DNA of 41,915 nucleotides. It comes from Alishewanella jeotgali KCTC 22429 (lineage in GTDB: Bacteria > Pseudomonadota > Gammaproteobacteria > Enterobacterales > Alteromonadaceae). A model generated the notes under the pieces. The model saw only the letters and a list, made by a program, of their open reading frames with translations, had not been told where the DNA came from and did not search any database. Both the position numbers and the translations under genes were made by a program. This document shows positions 20,496 through 34,655 of this stretch, piece after piece. The stretch's first letter is position 1. Every line of letters starts with the position of its first letter. The stretch spans positions 74,304-116,218 of the forward strand of contig NZ_AHTH01000023.1 in assembly GCF_000245735.1 (NCBI RefSeq), written 5' to 3'.

Positions 20496-20521
20496 ATTAG
20501 CAAAAGAACGTGTTAATAAAT

Positions 20522-20545
20522 CCGCTCCGGTTTAAACCGAAGCGG
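20522..20545. terminator. Hairpin between convergent nasR and tusA
   Basis: CCGCTCCGGTTT and AAACCGAAGCGG form a long hairpin with one mismatch (a G-U pair in the minus-strand RNA). It is followed on the minus strand by ATTTATT. It is a probable shared terminator, though neither side has a good T-run. Confidence 0.5.
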
Positions 20546-20582
20546 CTATTGTCATGGCGTTTTACAGGCAGTCCGGAGTTTG

Positions 20583-20831
20583 TTAGGCACTCACTTTCTT
20601 TACCAGATACCGATACGGCAGTTCAGTGGTATCGCTGCCCACTAACTCATGATCCATAAAACGGCAAAAGGCAGGAATATCACGGGTGGTGGCCGGATCG
20701 TCGGCAATAATTAATAAGGTTTCACCCAACTGCATTTTACGGATTTGCAGCCGTATCATCATTACCGGCTCGGGGCAGCGCATACCTAAGGCATCAAGGG
20801 TGTGATTTGCGCTGCTAAATAACTGTCTCAT
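20583..20831 (-). CDS. tusA: Sulfur carrier protein TusA
   Basis: 82-residue SirA/TusA family protein (81 in E. coli) that relays sulfur from IscS to the TusBCD/E-MnmA pathway for tRNA 2-thiouridine. Signature [16 protein letters not shown] with the active Cys in the CPxP motif, then [27 protein letters not shown] precedes ATG 20831 at suitable spacing. It may also serve other sulfur-transfer routes. Confidence 0.95.
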   Translation of the reverse strand: MRQLFSSANHTLDALGMRCPEPVMMIRLQIRKMQLGETLLIIADDPATTRDIPAFCRFMDHELVGSDTTELPYRYLVKKVSA

Positions 20832-20846
20832 CTCTGCTCCGCAAAA

Positions 20847-20872
20847 ATGGGGTCAGAGTACTCTGACCCCAT
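20847..20872. repeat. 26-bp perfect palindrome (REP-like)
   Basis: Two 13-bp arms, ATGGGGTCAGAGT and ACTCTGACCCCAT, meet with no spacer. The GGGGTCAGAGT...CTGACCCC pattern resembles short dispersed palindromes associated with REP-type transposases. No transposase gene is nearby. It lies between the fadA end and the tusA start, where it could also act as an operator or mRNA hairpin for tusA. Confidence 0.6.
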
Positions 20873-20887
20873 ATATTTAGTAAATAA

Positions 20888-20911
20888 GGGCCGTAAAAAC
20901 GGCCCCTATTT
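20888..20911. terminator. Terminator after fadBA
   Basis: GGGCCGT-AAAA-ACGGCCC (20888-20905). On the minus strand, which is fadA's direction, it is followed by TTATTTA. On plus it is followed by CTATTTT. It closes the fadBA transcript. Confidence 0.7.
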
Positions 20912-20938
20912 TACGCGATTCGCAGCTTTGCTGCCAGC

Positions 20939-22120
<1,182 letters not shown>

Positions 22121-24274
22121 TTAAACCGGGAAGAAACGCTGGCCATTAGCGGCCATGGCGCGGGTTTGTTCGGTTACCTGGTAAATCTCGCCCAGGTGGG
22201 CGTACTTGTCGGCCAGTGCGACAAAGTTAGCCAGACCCAGGGTATCGACATAACGCAGTGGACCACCACGGAACGGAGGGAAGCCCAGGCCATAAACCAG
22301 ACCCATATCCGCTTCGGCCGCACTGGCAACAATGCCTTCTTCCAGACAGCGGATTGTTTCATTAATCATGGGTACCATCAGGCGGGCAATAATGTCCTCG
22401 GCACTGAAGTCCTGTTTGGCGGCAGCAATACCGGACAGTAAGTTAAGGCTGGCGGCATCAATATCCTTTTTCGGCTTGCCTTTGGCATCTTTGCTGTAAG
22501 CATAGAAACCGAGGCCATTTTTCTGACCGTAACGGTTAGCCTGATACATGGCGGCAACAGGATCATTGTCCAGTTTGGCCATCCGGGTTGGGAAGCCGGC
22601 TGCCATCACGTCCGTGCAGTGATAAGCGGTATCTAAACCGACGACGTCCAGCAGATACGCCGGGCCCATCGGCCAGCCAAACTGCTTTTCCATCACCTTA
22701 TCAACCTGAGCGAAGTCGGCGCCGTCTAACACCAGTTTGCTAAAACCGGCGAAGTAGGGGAACAGTACCCGGTTGACAAAGAAGCCCGGACAATTGTTAA
22801 CGACGATCGGTGACTTGCCCATTTTCGCCGCGTAAGCGACGACAGCGGCTACGGTTTCTTCACTGGTGTCTTTACCGCGGATCACCTCTACCAGTGGCAT
22901 CTTCGGTACCGGGTTAAAGAAGTGCATACCACAGAAATTCTGTGGCCGGCTCAGATTCGCTGCCAGCTGATTGATTGAGATGGTTGAGGTATTTGATGTC
23001 AGGATGGCATCATCGGCCAGCAAGGCTTCAACCTCTTTTAATACTGCGCCCTTGATTTTCGGGTTTTCGACCACGGCTTCCACCACGATATCGACGCCTT
23101 TCACCTGCTCGTTGCTTAATGTCGGTGTAATAGCAGAGATCACTTTCGCCATACCGACTGCATCCAGCTTGTTGCGCTCCACCTGTTTGGCCAGCAGCTT
23201 GGTGGCTTCGCCCATCCCCAATTCCAGCGCTTTATCGGCAATGTCTTTCATCACTACCGGTACACCCTTTAACGCGGATTGGTAGGCAATGCCGCCACCC
23301 ATAATGCCGGCACCCAGTACAGCCGCTTTTTTCACCGCCTTGGTTGCGACTTTTGCGGCTTTTTTGGCTTTCCCCTTAATCACCTGATCATTCAGGAACA
23401 GACCAATTTGCGCTGTTGCGGCATCGGTTTTTGCCAGTTTGGCAAAGCCGCTGTTTTCCAGTGCGACGGCGGCGTCACGGCCTAAAGTTGCAGCAGCTTC
23501 AATAGTCTGCACGGCTACCATGGGTGCCGGGTAGTGTTTACCGGCGGTAGCGAACACCATACCTTTGGCGGTGTTAAAGCTCATGGTGGCTTCGGTCTTG
23601 TTAAGTTTCAGCGGTTGCAGTTTCACCGCACGCTTTTTCTGCCAGTTCAGCTTGCCGGCGATGGCATCTTCCAGCATGCTCAGGGCTGCCGCTTCCAGTT
23701 TTTCCGGTGCCACCACCGCATCAATTAAGCCTTCTTTCTGTGCTTGCTCTGCGCCGCGCTCTTTGCCGGTGGTGATCCACTCCATCGCATTATCGGCACC
23801 GATAATGCGCGGTAAACGCACAGTACCGCCGAAACCTGGCATCAAGCCCAGTTTGACTTCCGGTAAACCGATACGGGTTGTGGTATCCGCCACCCGATAA
23901 TCACAGGCCAGGGTCCACTCACAGCCACCGCCCAGTGCAAAACCTTTAATCGCGACCACCGAAGGCACAGGTAAATCTTCACAGTAATCAAACACATCAG
24001 AAGCGGTTTTAATCCAGGGAACCAGTTCGGCTTCCGGACGCTCGAATACGGGTAAGAACTCGGTAATATCGGCGCCGACAATAAAGTTGTCTTTGCCGCT
24101 GACAAACAGCACGCCTTTTAATTCAGGATCCGCGTGCAGCTTGGCCAGCGCTGCCTTACAATCGGCCAGCGTCTGTTGATCAAATTTGTTGACCGAACCT
24201 TGGGCGTTAAACGTAAACCTGGCAATGCCAGGTTTCAGATACTCCACCTGGATGCTGTTACTTTGGTAAATCAT
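22121..24274 (-). CDS. fadB: Fatty acid oxidation complex alpha subunit FadB
   Basis: Multifunctional enoyl-CoA hydratase / 3-hydroxyacyl-CoA dehydrogenase with isomerase activity. 717 residues (729 in E. coli). The N-terminal crotonase domain has [34 protein letters not shown] and [21 protein letters not shown]. The dehydrogenase domain has the NAD fingerprint [19 protein letters not shown] (about residue 318) and [19 protein letters not shown]. First gene of fadBA. Candidate fatty-acid regulator sites lie upstream (24317-24334 and 24379-24396). Confidence 0.97.
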   Translation of the reverse strand: MIYQSNSIQVEYLKPGIARFTFNAQGSVNKFDQQTLADCKAALAKLHADPELKGVLFVSGKDNFIVGADITEFLPVFERPEAELVPWIKTASDVFDYCEDLPVPSVVAIKGFALGGGCEWTLACDYRVADTTTRIGLPEVKLGLMPGFGGTVRLPRIIGADNAMEWITTGKERGAEQAQKEGLIDAVVAPEKLEAAALSMLEDAIAGKLNWQKKRAVKLQPLKLNKTEATMSFNTAKGMVFATAGKHYPAPMVAVQTIEAAATLGRDAAVALENSGFAKLAKTDAATAQIGLFLNDQVIKGKAKKAAKVATKAVKKAAVLGAGIMGGGIAYQSALKGVPVVMKDIADKALELGMGEATKLLAKQVERNKLDAVGMAKVISAITPTLSNEQVKGVDIVVEAVVENPKIKGAVLKEVEALLADDAILTSNTSTISINQLAANLSRPQNFCGMHFFNPVPKMPLVEVIRGKDTSEETVAAVVAYAAKMGKSPIVVNNCPGFFVNRVLFPYFAGFSKLVLDGADFAQVDKVMEKQFGWPMGPAYLLDVVGLDTAYHCTDVMAAGFPTRMAKLDNDPVAAMYQANRYGQKNGLGFYAYSKDAKGKPKKDIDAASLNLLSGIAAAKQDFSAEDIIARLMVPMINETIRCLEEGIVASAAEADMGLVYGLGFPPFRGGPLRYVDTLGLANFVALADKYAHLGEIYQVTEQTRAMAANGQRFFPV

Positions 24275-24316
24275 AAATATGCTCCTTGGTCGCGTTTGCT
24301 ATATAGGGTTATTCGC

Positions 24317-24334
24317 AACTGGTACGATGAGGTT
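24317..24334. promoter_or_regulatory. FadR-like partial operator upstream of fadB
   Basis: AACTGGTACGATGAGGTT shares CTGGTACGA with the E. coli fadB operator as I remember it, but its right half is poor. It lies 43 bp upstream of the fadB ATG. Confidence 0.35.
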
Positions 24335-24378
24335 ATCCCATCCAGTGTGTCGTGCTTTAATGAAAATATCAATAGTTA

Positions 24379-24396
24379 TTTAAACAGGTGTTTGAA
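24379..24396. promoter_or_regulatory. PsrA-like operator between fadB and slt
   Basis: TTTAAAC-AGGT-GTTTGAA, an inverted repeat with one mismatch between its 7-base arms. It agrees with the TTCAAAC-N4-GTTTGAA type of site described for the TetR-family fatty-acid regulator PsrA in gammaproteobacteria. It lies 105 bp upstream of fadB and 77 bp upstream of slt. Confidence 0.55.
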
Positions 24397-24473
24397 TTCC
24401 GGATAGGTGCAAAGTCTGAAGGACCCTACCTATTTTCTCATCCGATAGTTAGTTAGCATTTTGGAGCCTTGTT

Positions 24474-27762
<3,289 letters not shown>

Positions 27763-27790
27763 GCAGTGGCAAGGGCGCATTAAGGACCCT

Positions 27791-29242
27791 ATGCAATATC
27801 GTTCGATAATCCGGATCCTGGGGATGCTGATTGCCATTTTCAGCATCACCATGGTGCCGCCGGCACTGGTCGCATACTGGTACCAGGATGGTGCCGGTGT
27901 GCCCTTTATCCTGTCTTTTATTCTCTGTTTGTTCAGTGGTTTTTTAATCTGGTATCCAAACCGGCAATATCGGGCTGAGTTAAAGGTCCGTGACGGCTTC
28001 CTGATCGTGGTGTTGTTCTGGATCGTGCTGGGTGCGGTAGGGGGCATCCCGCTGGTACTGGCAGAGCGGCCCAATATGAACCTGGCCTCGGCAATGTTTG
28101 AGGCTTTTTCCGGCCTGACGACTACCGGTGCGACGGTATTAACCGGCATTGAACTACTGCCAAAGGCAATTCTTTACTACCGGCAGCAGCTGCAATGGTT
28201 AGGTGGTATGGGGATCATCGTATTGGCGGTTGCGATTCTGCCGCTGTTAGGTGTCGGTGGTATGCAGCTGTACCGCGCGGAAACGCCTGGGCCGGTAAAA
28301 GATAACAAGATGACGCCGCGGATTGCCGATACCGCCAAACATCTGTGGTATATCTACCTGGCGCTAACGTTGGCCTGTGCGTTGGCGTTTTATGTAGCGG
28401 GGATGTCCTGGTTTGATGCGATTTGTCATGCTTTCTCAACAGTAGCTATCGGCGGCTTTTCAACCTATGACGCCAGCATTGGTCATTTTGACAGTGGCTT
28501 GATTAATACCATCTGTATTGTGTTTCTGTTGATCAGTGCGGTGAACTTTCCGCTGCACTTTGCTGCTATCCGAGGTAAGAGTGTCACGACCTATTTCCGC
28601 GATCCGGAGTTTAAAACCTTTCTTGGCATTCAGGCGGCGCTGATTTTGATTTGTTTTCTGGTGTTATTACACACCAGTGTTTATCCGGACGCTCTGACAG
28701 CACTGAACCATGCCGCCTTTCAGGCAGTGTCGATTTCCACCACGGCAGGCTTTGCTACCGACGGCTTTGCTGCCTGGCCATTGTTTTTACCGATCTTACT
28801 GATTTTCTCCAGTTTTATCGGCGGCTGCGCCGGTTCGACCGGCGGCGGGATGAAGGTGGTTCGGGTATTACTGCTGTTTAAGCAAGGGGTGCGCGAGTTA
28901 AACCGGCTGGTGCATCCACGGGCTATCTATGCCATTAAACTTGGCCGGCGGCCGGTTGAAGATCGTATTGTACAGGCGGTTTGGGGCTTTTTTGCTGCTT
29001 ATGCGCTGGTATTTGTGGTGATTATGCTGGCGCTGATCTTTACCGGGCTGGATAATATTACCGCCTTTTCGGCTACAGCGGCTTGTCTGAATAACCTGGG
29101 GCCAGGCCTGGGTGAAGTGGCGGCCCATTTTGGCAATATTCCGGATGCCAGCAAGTGGATCCTGATTATTGCCATGGTGTTTGGCCGGCTGGAGATCTTT
29201 ACCTTGCTGGTACTCTTTACGCCGGCATTTTGGAAAGATTAG
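27791..29242 (+). CDS. trkH: Trk potassium uptake system membrane protein TrkH
   Basis: 483-residue inner-membrane K+-translocating subunit with four pseudo-repeated M1-P-M2 units. Filter-region segments with glycine include AFSGLTTTGATVLTG, AFSTVAIGGFSTYD, SISTTAGFATDGF and ATAACLNNLGPGLG. It lies 28 bp after pepQ and converges on trkA, the regulatory subunit of the same transporter, with only 5 bp between the stops. Confidence 0.96.
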   Translation: MQYRSIIRILGMLIAIFSITMVPPALVAYWYQDGAGVPFILSFILCLFSGFLIWYPNRQYRAELKVRDGFLIVVLFWIVLGAVGGIPLVLAERPNMNLASAMFEAFSGLTTTGATVLTGIELLPKAILYYRQQLQWLGGMGIIVLAVAILPLLGVGGMQLYRAETPGPVKDNKMTPRIADTAKHLWYIYLALTLACALAFYVAGMSWFDAICHAFSTVAIGGFSTYDASIGHFDSGLINTICIVFLLISAVNFPLHFAAIRGKSVTTYFRDPEFKTFLGIQAALILICFLVLLHTSVYPDALTALNHAAFQAVSISTTAGFATDGFAAWPLFLPILLIFSSFIGGCAGSTGGGMKVVRVLLLFKQGVRELNRLVHPRAIYAIKLGRRPVEDRIVQAVWGFFAAYALVFVVIMLALIFTGLDNITAFSATAACLNNLGPGLGEVAAHFGNIPDASKWILIIAMVFGRLEIFTLLVLFTPAFWKD

Positions 29243-29247
29243 ACACC

Positions 29248-30624
29248 CTAAATAAAGATAGCGCTGACCTGGAATAGCTTTTCCACTTCAACGATATGCT
29301 TTTTATCCACCATAAACAGGATAATGTGGTCGTCGGTTTCAATCCGCGTATTATCGTGAGCGATCAACACCTCGTCACCACGCACTATGGCGCCGATCGT
29401 TGTACCGGGCGGCAGCCGGATCTCGCCTATGGTTTTGCCAACAACCTTACTGGTGCTGCTGTCGCCATGCGCTATCGCCTCGATGGCTTCGGCAGCACCA
29501 CGGCGCAGAGAGTAAACGTTAACAATATCGCCACGGCGGATATGGGTCAGCAGTGCCGAGATGGTGGCTTGTTGCGGGGAGATGGCGATATCGACTTCGC
29601 CACCTTGTAACAGATCGACATAGGCGCCACGTTTAATCAGCACCATGGTTTTCTGCGCACCCATCCGCTTGGCCAACATTGCCGACATAATATTGGCTTC
29701 ATCATCGTTAGTTACCGCGATAAAGACATCGATTTGCTCGATATTTTCTTCTTCCAGCAATTCGGGATCCGAGGCGTCACCAACATAAACCACCGTATTA
29801 TCCAATCCGCTGGATAAAAATTCAGCCCGTTCTTTGCCACGCTCGATCAGTTTCACACTGTGGGTTTTCTCCAGCGCCCGTGCCAAACCAAAGCCGACAT
29901 TGCCGCCGCCGGCAATCATAATGCGGCGGTAGCTGCGCTCCAGTTTTTGCAGCTCGCTCATCACCGCCCGGATATGTTTGGTTGCCGCGACGAAAAACAC
30001 TTCGTCGTCGGCTTCGATAATGGTGGTGCCTAAAGGCTTAATCGCCGTGCCGCGACGATAAATGGCCGCTACCCGGGTTTCAATATGCGGCATATGTTCT
30101 TTTAATGCCGACAGGGCGTGCCCGACCAATAAGCCACCATAATAAGCCCGTACTGCCACCAGGCTGACTTTGCCTTCAGCAAACTCTACCACCTGCAGGG
30201 CGCCCGGATAGTCAATCAGGCGGCGGATATAGTTGGTAACCAGGGCTTCCGGCGCAATAAAGTGGTCTACCGGCATATCGTCTTTATGAAACAGCTCATC
30301 GCGGTATTTCAGATACTGGTTGGTACGGATGCGGGCAATTTTCAGCGGCGTATTAAACATACTGTATGCCACCTGACAGGCCACGATATTCACTTCATCG
30401 CTGCTGGTTACTGCAACCACCATATCCGCATCTTCAGCGCCGGCTTTACGTAAAATATCCGGATGCGAGCCATGACCAAACACCACCTGTAAGTCAAAGC
30501 GGTCTTGTAATGCCCGCAGCTTATCGAGGTTGGTATCGACAATAGTAATGTCGTTTTGCTCGCCCACCAGGTTTTCTGCCAGGGTTGCACCCACTTGTCC
30601 GGCGCCGAGAATGATAATTTTCAT
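29248..30624 (-). CDS. trkA: Trk system potassium uptake regulatory subunit TrkA
   Basis: 458-residue cytoplasmic peripheral protein with two tandem RCK (Rossmann NAD-binding plus TrkA-C) modules. The fingerprints are [17 protein letters not shown] at the N-terminus and [17 protein letters not shown] near residue 234. It gates TrkH by nucleotide binding. Last gene of the def-fmt-rsmB-trkA operon, 12 bp after rsmB. Confidence 0.97.
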   Translation of the reverse strand: MKIIILGAGQVGATLAENLVGEQNDITIVDTNLDKLRALQDRFDLQVVFGHGSHPDILRKAGAEDADMVVAVTSSDEVNIVACQVAYSMFNTPLKIARIRTNQYLKYRDELFHKDDMPVDHFIAPEALVTNYIRRLIDYPGALQVVEFAEGKVSLVAVRAYYGGLLVGHALSALKEHMPHIETRVAAIYRRGTAIKPLGTTIIEADDEVFFVAATKHIRAVMSELQKLERSYRRIMIAGGGNVGFGLARALEKTHSVKLIERGKERAEFLSSGLDNTVVYVGDASDPELLEEENIEQIDVFIAVTNDDEANIMSAMLAKRMGAQKTMVLIKRGAYVDLLQGGEVDIAISPQQATISALLTHIRRGDIVNVYSLRRGAAEAIEAIAHGDSSTSKVVGKTIGEIRLPPGTTIGAIVRGDEVLIAHDNTRIETDDHIILFMVDKKHIVEVEKLFQVSAIFI

Positions 30625-30636
30625 ACTGGTACTCTG

Positions 30637-31929
30637 TTAGGCCGCTTTATGTAGCAAGGCATAGAAAAAGCCGTCCATATCCTGCTCTCCCGGTAAAATC
30701 TGCCAGCTGCTGCTGCCCAGTTCCGGCAACGGCAGCAAGCTGGCGTCGTTTTGCTGCGCCAGAAACTGTGTCAGCTGAGCGCTGTTTTCGGCCGGTAACA
30801 CGCTACAGGTGGCATAGAGCAGGGTGCCGCCGGGTTTAAGTAGGCGCCAGGCACACTGCAGGATCTGCTGCTGTAATTCGGTTAGTGGCGCGATATCGGT
30901 TTTTTTGCGTAGCCAGCGGATATCCGGATGGCGGCGGATCACCCCGGTTGCAGAGCAGGGCACATCCAGTAAAATCCGGTCAAATAACTCACCTTGCCAC
31001 CAACTGGCGGTATCCAGCACATCGGCTGCTACCACCCGTGCCTGCAGCTGCAAACGCTGCAAATTTTCCGTTACCCGCTGTAAACGCTGGGCATCACGAT
31101 CCAGCGCTGTTAGCTGTAAGCCAGGTGTTTGCTCCAGCAAATGACAGCTTTTACCGCCGGGCGCACTGCAGGCATCCAATACCTGCTCACCGGGCTCTGG
31201 CGCCAGAAAGAGCGCGGCATGCTGCGCCGCAGCGTCCTGTACTGAAAACCAGCCTGCGGCATAACCTGGCAGGGTGGTGATATCACAAGCCTGGTCCAGC
31301 TTGATCGCCACTGGCAAATAGGCAAAAGGCTGGCTGGCGCTGATACCGGCCTGTTGTAATGCCTGCAGGTAGTCAGCGGCACTGATTTGCTGTTGGTTAA
31401 CTCTAAGCCACAGTGGCGCCTTTTGCTGGTTTGCCGTTAACACCGCCTGCCACTGCTGTGGGTAGGCTTGTTGCAGCTCGCTGATCAGCCAGCCCGGATG
31501 GTTAAACTGCACCGCGCTGCTGGCCTGGCTAAAATCAAACAGCTCCGGCTTGCGCTGCACATTACGCAGCACGGCATTAATCAGCTTGGTCAGGTTCTGA
31601 CCCTTTAATAATCTGGCCGCCTCTACAGTTTCGCTGATGGCGGCATGGTCTGGGATGCGTAAAAATTTGAGCTGATAGATGCCGACATAGATCAGAAACT
31701 GTAGCGGCCTTAGCTGTTTAATCAGTGGCTTATCCATCAGTTGCTGACAGACGGTTTCCAGCTGCGGTAGCTGGCGCATCACGCCAAAACAAATTTCCTG
31801 CAGCAGGGCTTTGTCCGGTGCAAACGCCAGTTTTTGCTGGCCTTTCGGCAGGGCATCGGATAACGACTTGCCCTGATCAATCACCTGATAACAGATCTCT
31901 GCTGCCAGGGCGCGTAACTGAGCACTCAT
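30637..31929 (-). CDS. rsmB: 16S rRNA (cytosine-967-C5)-methyltransferase RsmB
   Basis: SAM-dependent m5C967 methyltransferase. 430 residues from ATG 31929, which overlaps the fmt stop as ATGA; the in-frame ATG at 31953 is inside fmt and less likely. The N-terminal part is a NusB-like RNA-binding domain (to about residue 140). The catalytic part has [17 protein letters not shown], the [15 protein letters not shown] motif IV and the catalytic Cys in [12 protein letters not shown]. Confidence 0.96.
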   Translation of the reverse strand: MSAQLRALAAEICYQVIDQGKSLSDALPKGQQKLAFAPDKALLQEICFGVMRQLPQLETVCQQLMDKPLIKQLRPLQFLIYVGIYQLKFLRIPDHAAISETVEAARLLKGQNLTKLINAVLRNVQRKPELFDFSQASSAVQFNHPGWLISELQQAYPQQWQAVLTANQQKAPLWLRVNQQQISAADYLQALQQAGISASQPFAYLPVAIKLDQACDITTLPGYAAGWFSVQDAAAQHAALFLAPEPGEQVLDACSAPGGKSCHLLEQTPGLQLTALDRDAQRLQRVTENLQRLQLQARVVAADVLDTASWWQGELFDRILLDVPCSATGVIRRHPDIRWLRKKTDIAPLTELQQQILQCAWRLLKPGGTLLYATCSVLPAENSAQLTQFLAQQNDASLLPLPELGSSSWQILPGEQDMDGFFYALLHKAA

Positions 31930-32867
31930 AATTGCTGGCCCACGGTCAGCCACTCGGCCCGGCCATTCAGAAAATCAGCTGCACTCATCGGTTTTTTACC
32001 CGGTGGCTGTAACTGGGTGATCTGTAGCACCTGCTGCTGACAGCCAATATAGATGCCGGTTTTATCGGCTTTTAAAATGCTACCCACTGGTCCTGACAGG
32101 CTGCTGGCGACCTGAGCCTGCCAGACCTTTACCGTGCCTTGTGGCAGCTCCAGGTAACTGACTGGCCAGGGATTAAAGGCGCGTATTTCACGCTCCAGTG
32201 CGGCGGCGTCTTTGTTAAAGTCGAGCCGGGCTTCATCTTTGCTGAGTTTTTCGGCATAGTTCGCCAGTTGCTCATTTTGTGCCTCGGCCTGCTGTTGCAG
32301 TGCCGGTAAATCCGCCACGGCGGCTAACAGCGCTTGCGGCCCCAGCTGCGCCAACTTTTGATACAGGCTGGCGCTGGTGTCCGTAGCTAAAATCGGGCAA
32401 CTGACTTTGCTGAGCATAGCGCCGGTATCTAAACCTTCATCCATCTGCATAATGGTGATGCCGGTTTCACTGTCGCCAGCCCAGAGTGCGCGCTGGATTG
32501 GCGCTGCACCCCGCCAGCGCGGTAATAACGAACCGTGCACGTTAATACAGCCCAGTCTTGGCATGTCTAACACCGCTTTAGGCAGGATCAGGCCGTAGGC
32601 AACGACAACCATCAAATCGGCGTCTATTGCTGCCAGCTGTTGTTGCGCTGCAGCTTTTTTCAGCGATTTAGGTTGATAAACCGGAATATCATGTTGTAGA
32701 GCAAGTTGTTTGACCGGGCTTGGCTGCAGCTTTTGGCCACGTCCCGCCGGGCGATCAGGTTGGGTATAAACCGCCACCACCTGGTGTGGGCCAGTTAATA
32801 AAGCCTGTAAATGACAGGCAGCAAAATCCGGCGTACCGGCAAAGATAATACGTAAAGGCGTGGTCAC
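31926..32867 (-). CDS. fmt: Methionyl-tRNA formyltransferase
   Basis: Adds a formyl group from 10-formyl-THF to initiator Met-tRNA. 313 residues (315 in E. coli). [18 protein letters not shown] at the N-terminus, catalytic region [27 protein letters not shown], and [16 protein letters not shown]. It lies 12 bp downstream of def, the deformylase acting at the other end of the formyl cycle. Confidence 0.97.
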   Translation of the reverse strand: MTTPLRIIFAGTPDFAACHLQALLTGPHQVVAVYTQPDRPAGRGQKLQPSPVKQLALQHDIPVYQPKSLKKAAAQQQLAAIDADLMVVVAYGLILPKAVLDMPRLGCINVHGSLLPRWRGAAPIQRALWAGDSETGITIMQMDEGLDTGAMLSKVSCPILATDTSASLYQKLAQLGPQALLAAVADLPALQQQAEAQNEQLANYAEKLSKDEARLDFNKDAAALEREIRAFNPWPVSYLELPQGTVKVWQAQVASSLSGPVGSILKADKTGIYIGCQQQVLQITQLQPPGKKPMSAADFLNGRAEWLTVGQQL

Positions 32868-32879
32868 ATTAAATCCTGT

Positions 32880-33395
32880 TTAAAGCGCGTGGCGCTCAGC
32901 CAGTTTGGCTTCTTTTTCCAGTTTCTTGCGGATCCGATCACGTTTTAGCGGCGACAAATAATCGATAAACAGCTTACCGATTAAATGATCCAGTTCATGC
33001 TGCAAACAGATCGCCAATAAGCCGTCGGCTTGTAACTCAAACCAGTTACCGTCGATATCCTGCGCCTTTACCGTGACATTTTTCGCCCGCGATACCGAAG
33101 CATAGTTCTGCGGTACCGATAAACAGCCTTCTTCATAACTGGTCTCGCCATCATGGGCGATGATTTCCGGGTTGATAAAGACCTGCGGTTGATTGCGCTC
33201 TTCCGACAAATCAATCACCACCACCCGCAGGTGGACGTTAACCTGAGTTGCGGCCAGACCAATGCCATTTTCGTCATACATGGTCTCTAGCATGTCTTTG
33301 ACCAGCTGACGAATTTCGGCGTTAACTTCCGCCACTGGCTTAGCAATGGTGCGTAAACGCTCATCGGGAAAATGTAATACTTTTAAAACTGCCAT
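32880..33395 (-). CDS. def: Peptide deformylase
   Basis: Metal-dependent removal of N-formyl from new proteins. 171 residues from ATG 33395 with AGGTG upstream; the N-terminus [20 protein letters not shown] matches the family. An upstream ATG at 33452 would add an unrelated 19-residue leader. All three motifs are present: [17 protein letters not shown] and [12 protein letters not shown] (HExxH). First gene of def-fmt-rsmB-trkA. Confidence 0.97.
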   Translation of the reverse strand: MAVLKVLHFPDERLRTIAKPVAEVNAEIRQLVKDMLETMYDENGIGLAATQVNVHLRVVVIDLSEERNQPQVFINPEIIAHDGETSYEEGCLSVPQNYASVSRAKNVTVKAQDIDGNWFELQADGLLAICLQHELDHLIGKLFIDYLSPLKRDRIRKKLEKEAKLAERHAL

Positions 33396-33518
33396 AACAC
33401 CTACAAAATATGCTTTAATTAGTTCGCTGTGGTATGTTTTAATTTTAGCCATTATTGCGCTTTAATAACAGCTTAGCGTGTAATTAATAAAAATGAGTAT
33501 AGGGTTAAGGATGCGGGC

Positions 33519-34628
33519 ATGCTGAAAAAAATAACACTGACACTGGCGGCCTTGTTATGCTGGTTTTCTGCGGCGGTAACAGCGGATGTATTGCAAGTGC
33601 GCCCAGATGCGCCTGCAACCTATGTGGTAAAGCCGGGAGATACCCTCTGGGATATCTCGGGTTTATATCTGAATCAACCCTGGCGTTGGCCAGAACTCTG
33701 GCAAATGAATCCGCAGGTGGATAATCCACACCTGATCTATCCCGGCGACGTGTTGTCTCTCACCTTTGATAGTGAAGGGCGGCCGCGTTTGGGGCTTAGC
33801 AGTAAAAGAGCTATGCGGTTAACACCTCAGGGGCGGACAATTCACAAGAACCCTGACGCTATTGCTACCTTACCGCTGGGGATTATCCGGCCGTTTCTCA
33901 GTTACGATCAGGCGATGTCACAACAGCAAATCGATGCCTTGCCTTATATTCTTGGCAGCAACTCGGCAGCGAAGAGTGCCAATGAGACCAATACACTTTA
34001 TGTGAAAGGTGAACTGGTAGAGGGTGCGGCCTACGCAGTTTACCGGCCGGGCCGTGCTTATGTCGACCCGGATAGTGGCGAAGTACTGGGTTACGAAACC
34101 CGTTTGATTGCGACTACCCGTGCTTTCCGATCAGGCCAGGCGGGCAGCGAGGGCACAAGTTTTGAACCGGCTGCCATGCGGGTGTTGTCGGTGACCCGCG
34201 AAATCCGGCAGGGGGATAAGGTGATCCCGGCTTATGATCAGCAGGCCCTACCGGCTCAGTTTGTGATGACGAAACCCGAGCAGGCGGTCAGCGGCAAGAT
34301 TATTGCCAGCTCGTCAGATTTGCGGGAGTTTGCGCGGATGGATGTGGTGGTGCTGAATCTGGGCCAGAGCGCGCTGCGTGCCGGCCATATGCTGGGTATT
34401 TACCGGCAATCGCCGACTGTGGTTGACGGTAGTGGTAAGCCGGTATATCTGGAGGATGCCTCCAGATTACAAAAAGTGATGCGCGACTTTGGCGGTGAAG
34501 TGCTAAAGATGCCAAAAGAAAAAGTGGGCGAGCTGATGGTGTTTAAAACATCAGATAACGTCAGTTTCGCTGTGGTGACGCAAACCGATAAACCGATCCG
34601 GGTTGGAGACATTATTACCAACCTGTAA
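33519..34628 (+). CDS. LysM domain protein, secreted
   Basis: 369 residues. Signal peptide to about residue 22 (MLKKITLTLAALLCWFSAAVTA). One LysM peptidoglycan-binding module spans about 35-80 (YVVKPGDTLWDISGLYL, then NPHLIYPGDVLSL). About 290 further residues have no motif I recognise, apart from a beta-rich look. It lies between divergent def and dprA; this position is common in related genomes. A cell-wall-associated role is inferred from LysM and the signal peptide only. Confidence 0.85.
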   Translation: MLKKITLTLAALLCWFSAAVTADVLQVRPDAPATYVVKPGDTLWDISGLYLNQPWRWPELWQMNPQVDNPHLIYPGDVLSLTFDSEGRPRLGLSSKRAMRLTPQGRTIHKNPDAIATLPLGIIRPFLSYDQAMSQQQIDALPYILGSNSAAKSANETNTLYVKGELVEGAAYAVYRPGRAYVDPDSGEVLGYETRLIATTRAFRSGQAGSEGTSFEPAAMRVLSVTREIRQGDKVIPAYDQQALPAQFVMTKPEQAVSGKIIASSSDLREFARMDVVVLNLGQSALRAGHMLGIYRQSPTVVDGSGKPVYLEDASRLQKVMRDFGGEVLKMPKEKVGELMVFKTSDNVSFAVVTQTDKPIRVGDIITNL

Positions 34629-34655
34629 ACGGTAGTTCAGGGATGATGCGACAAA

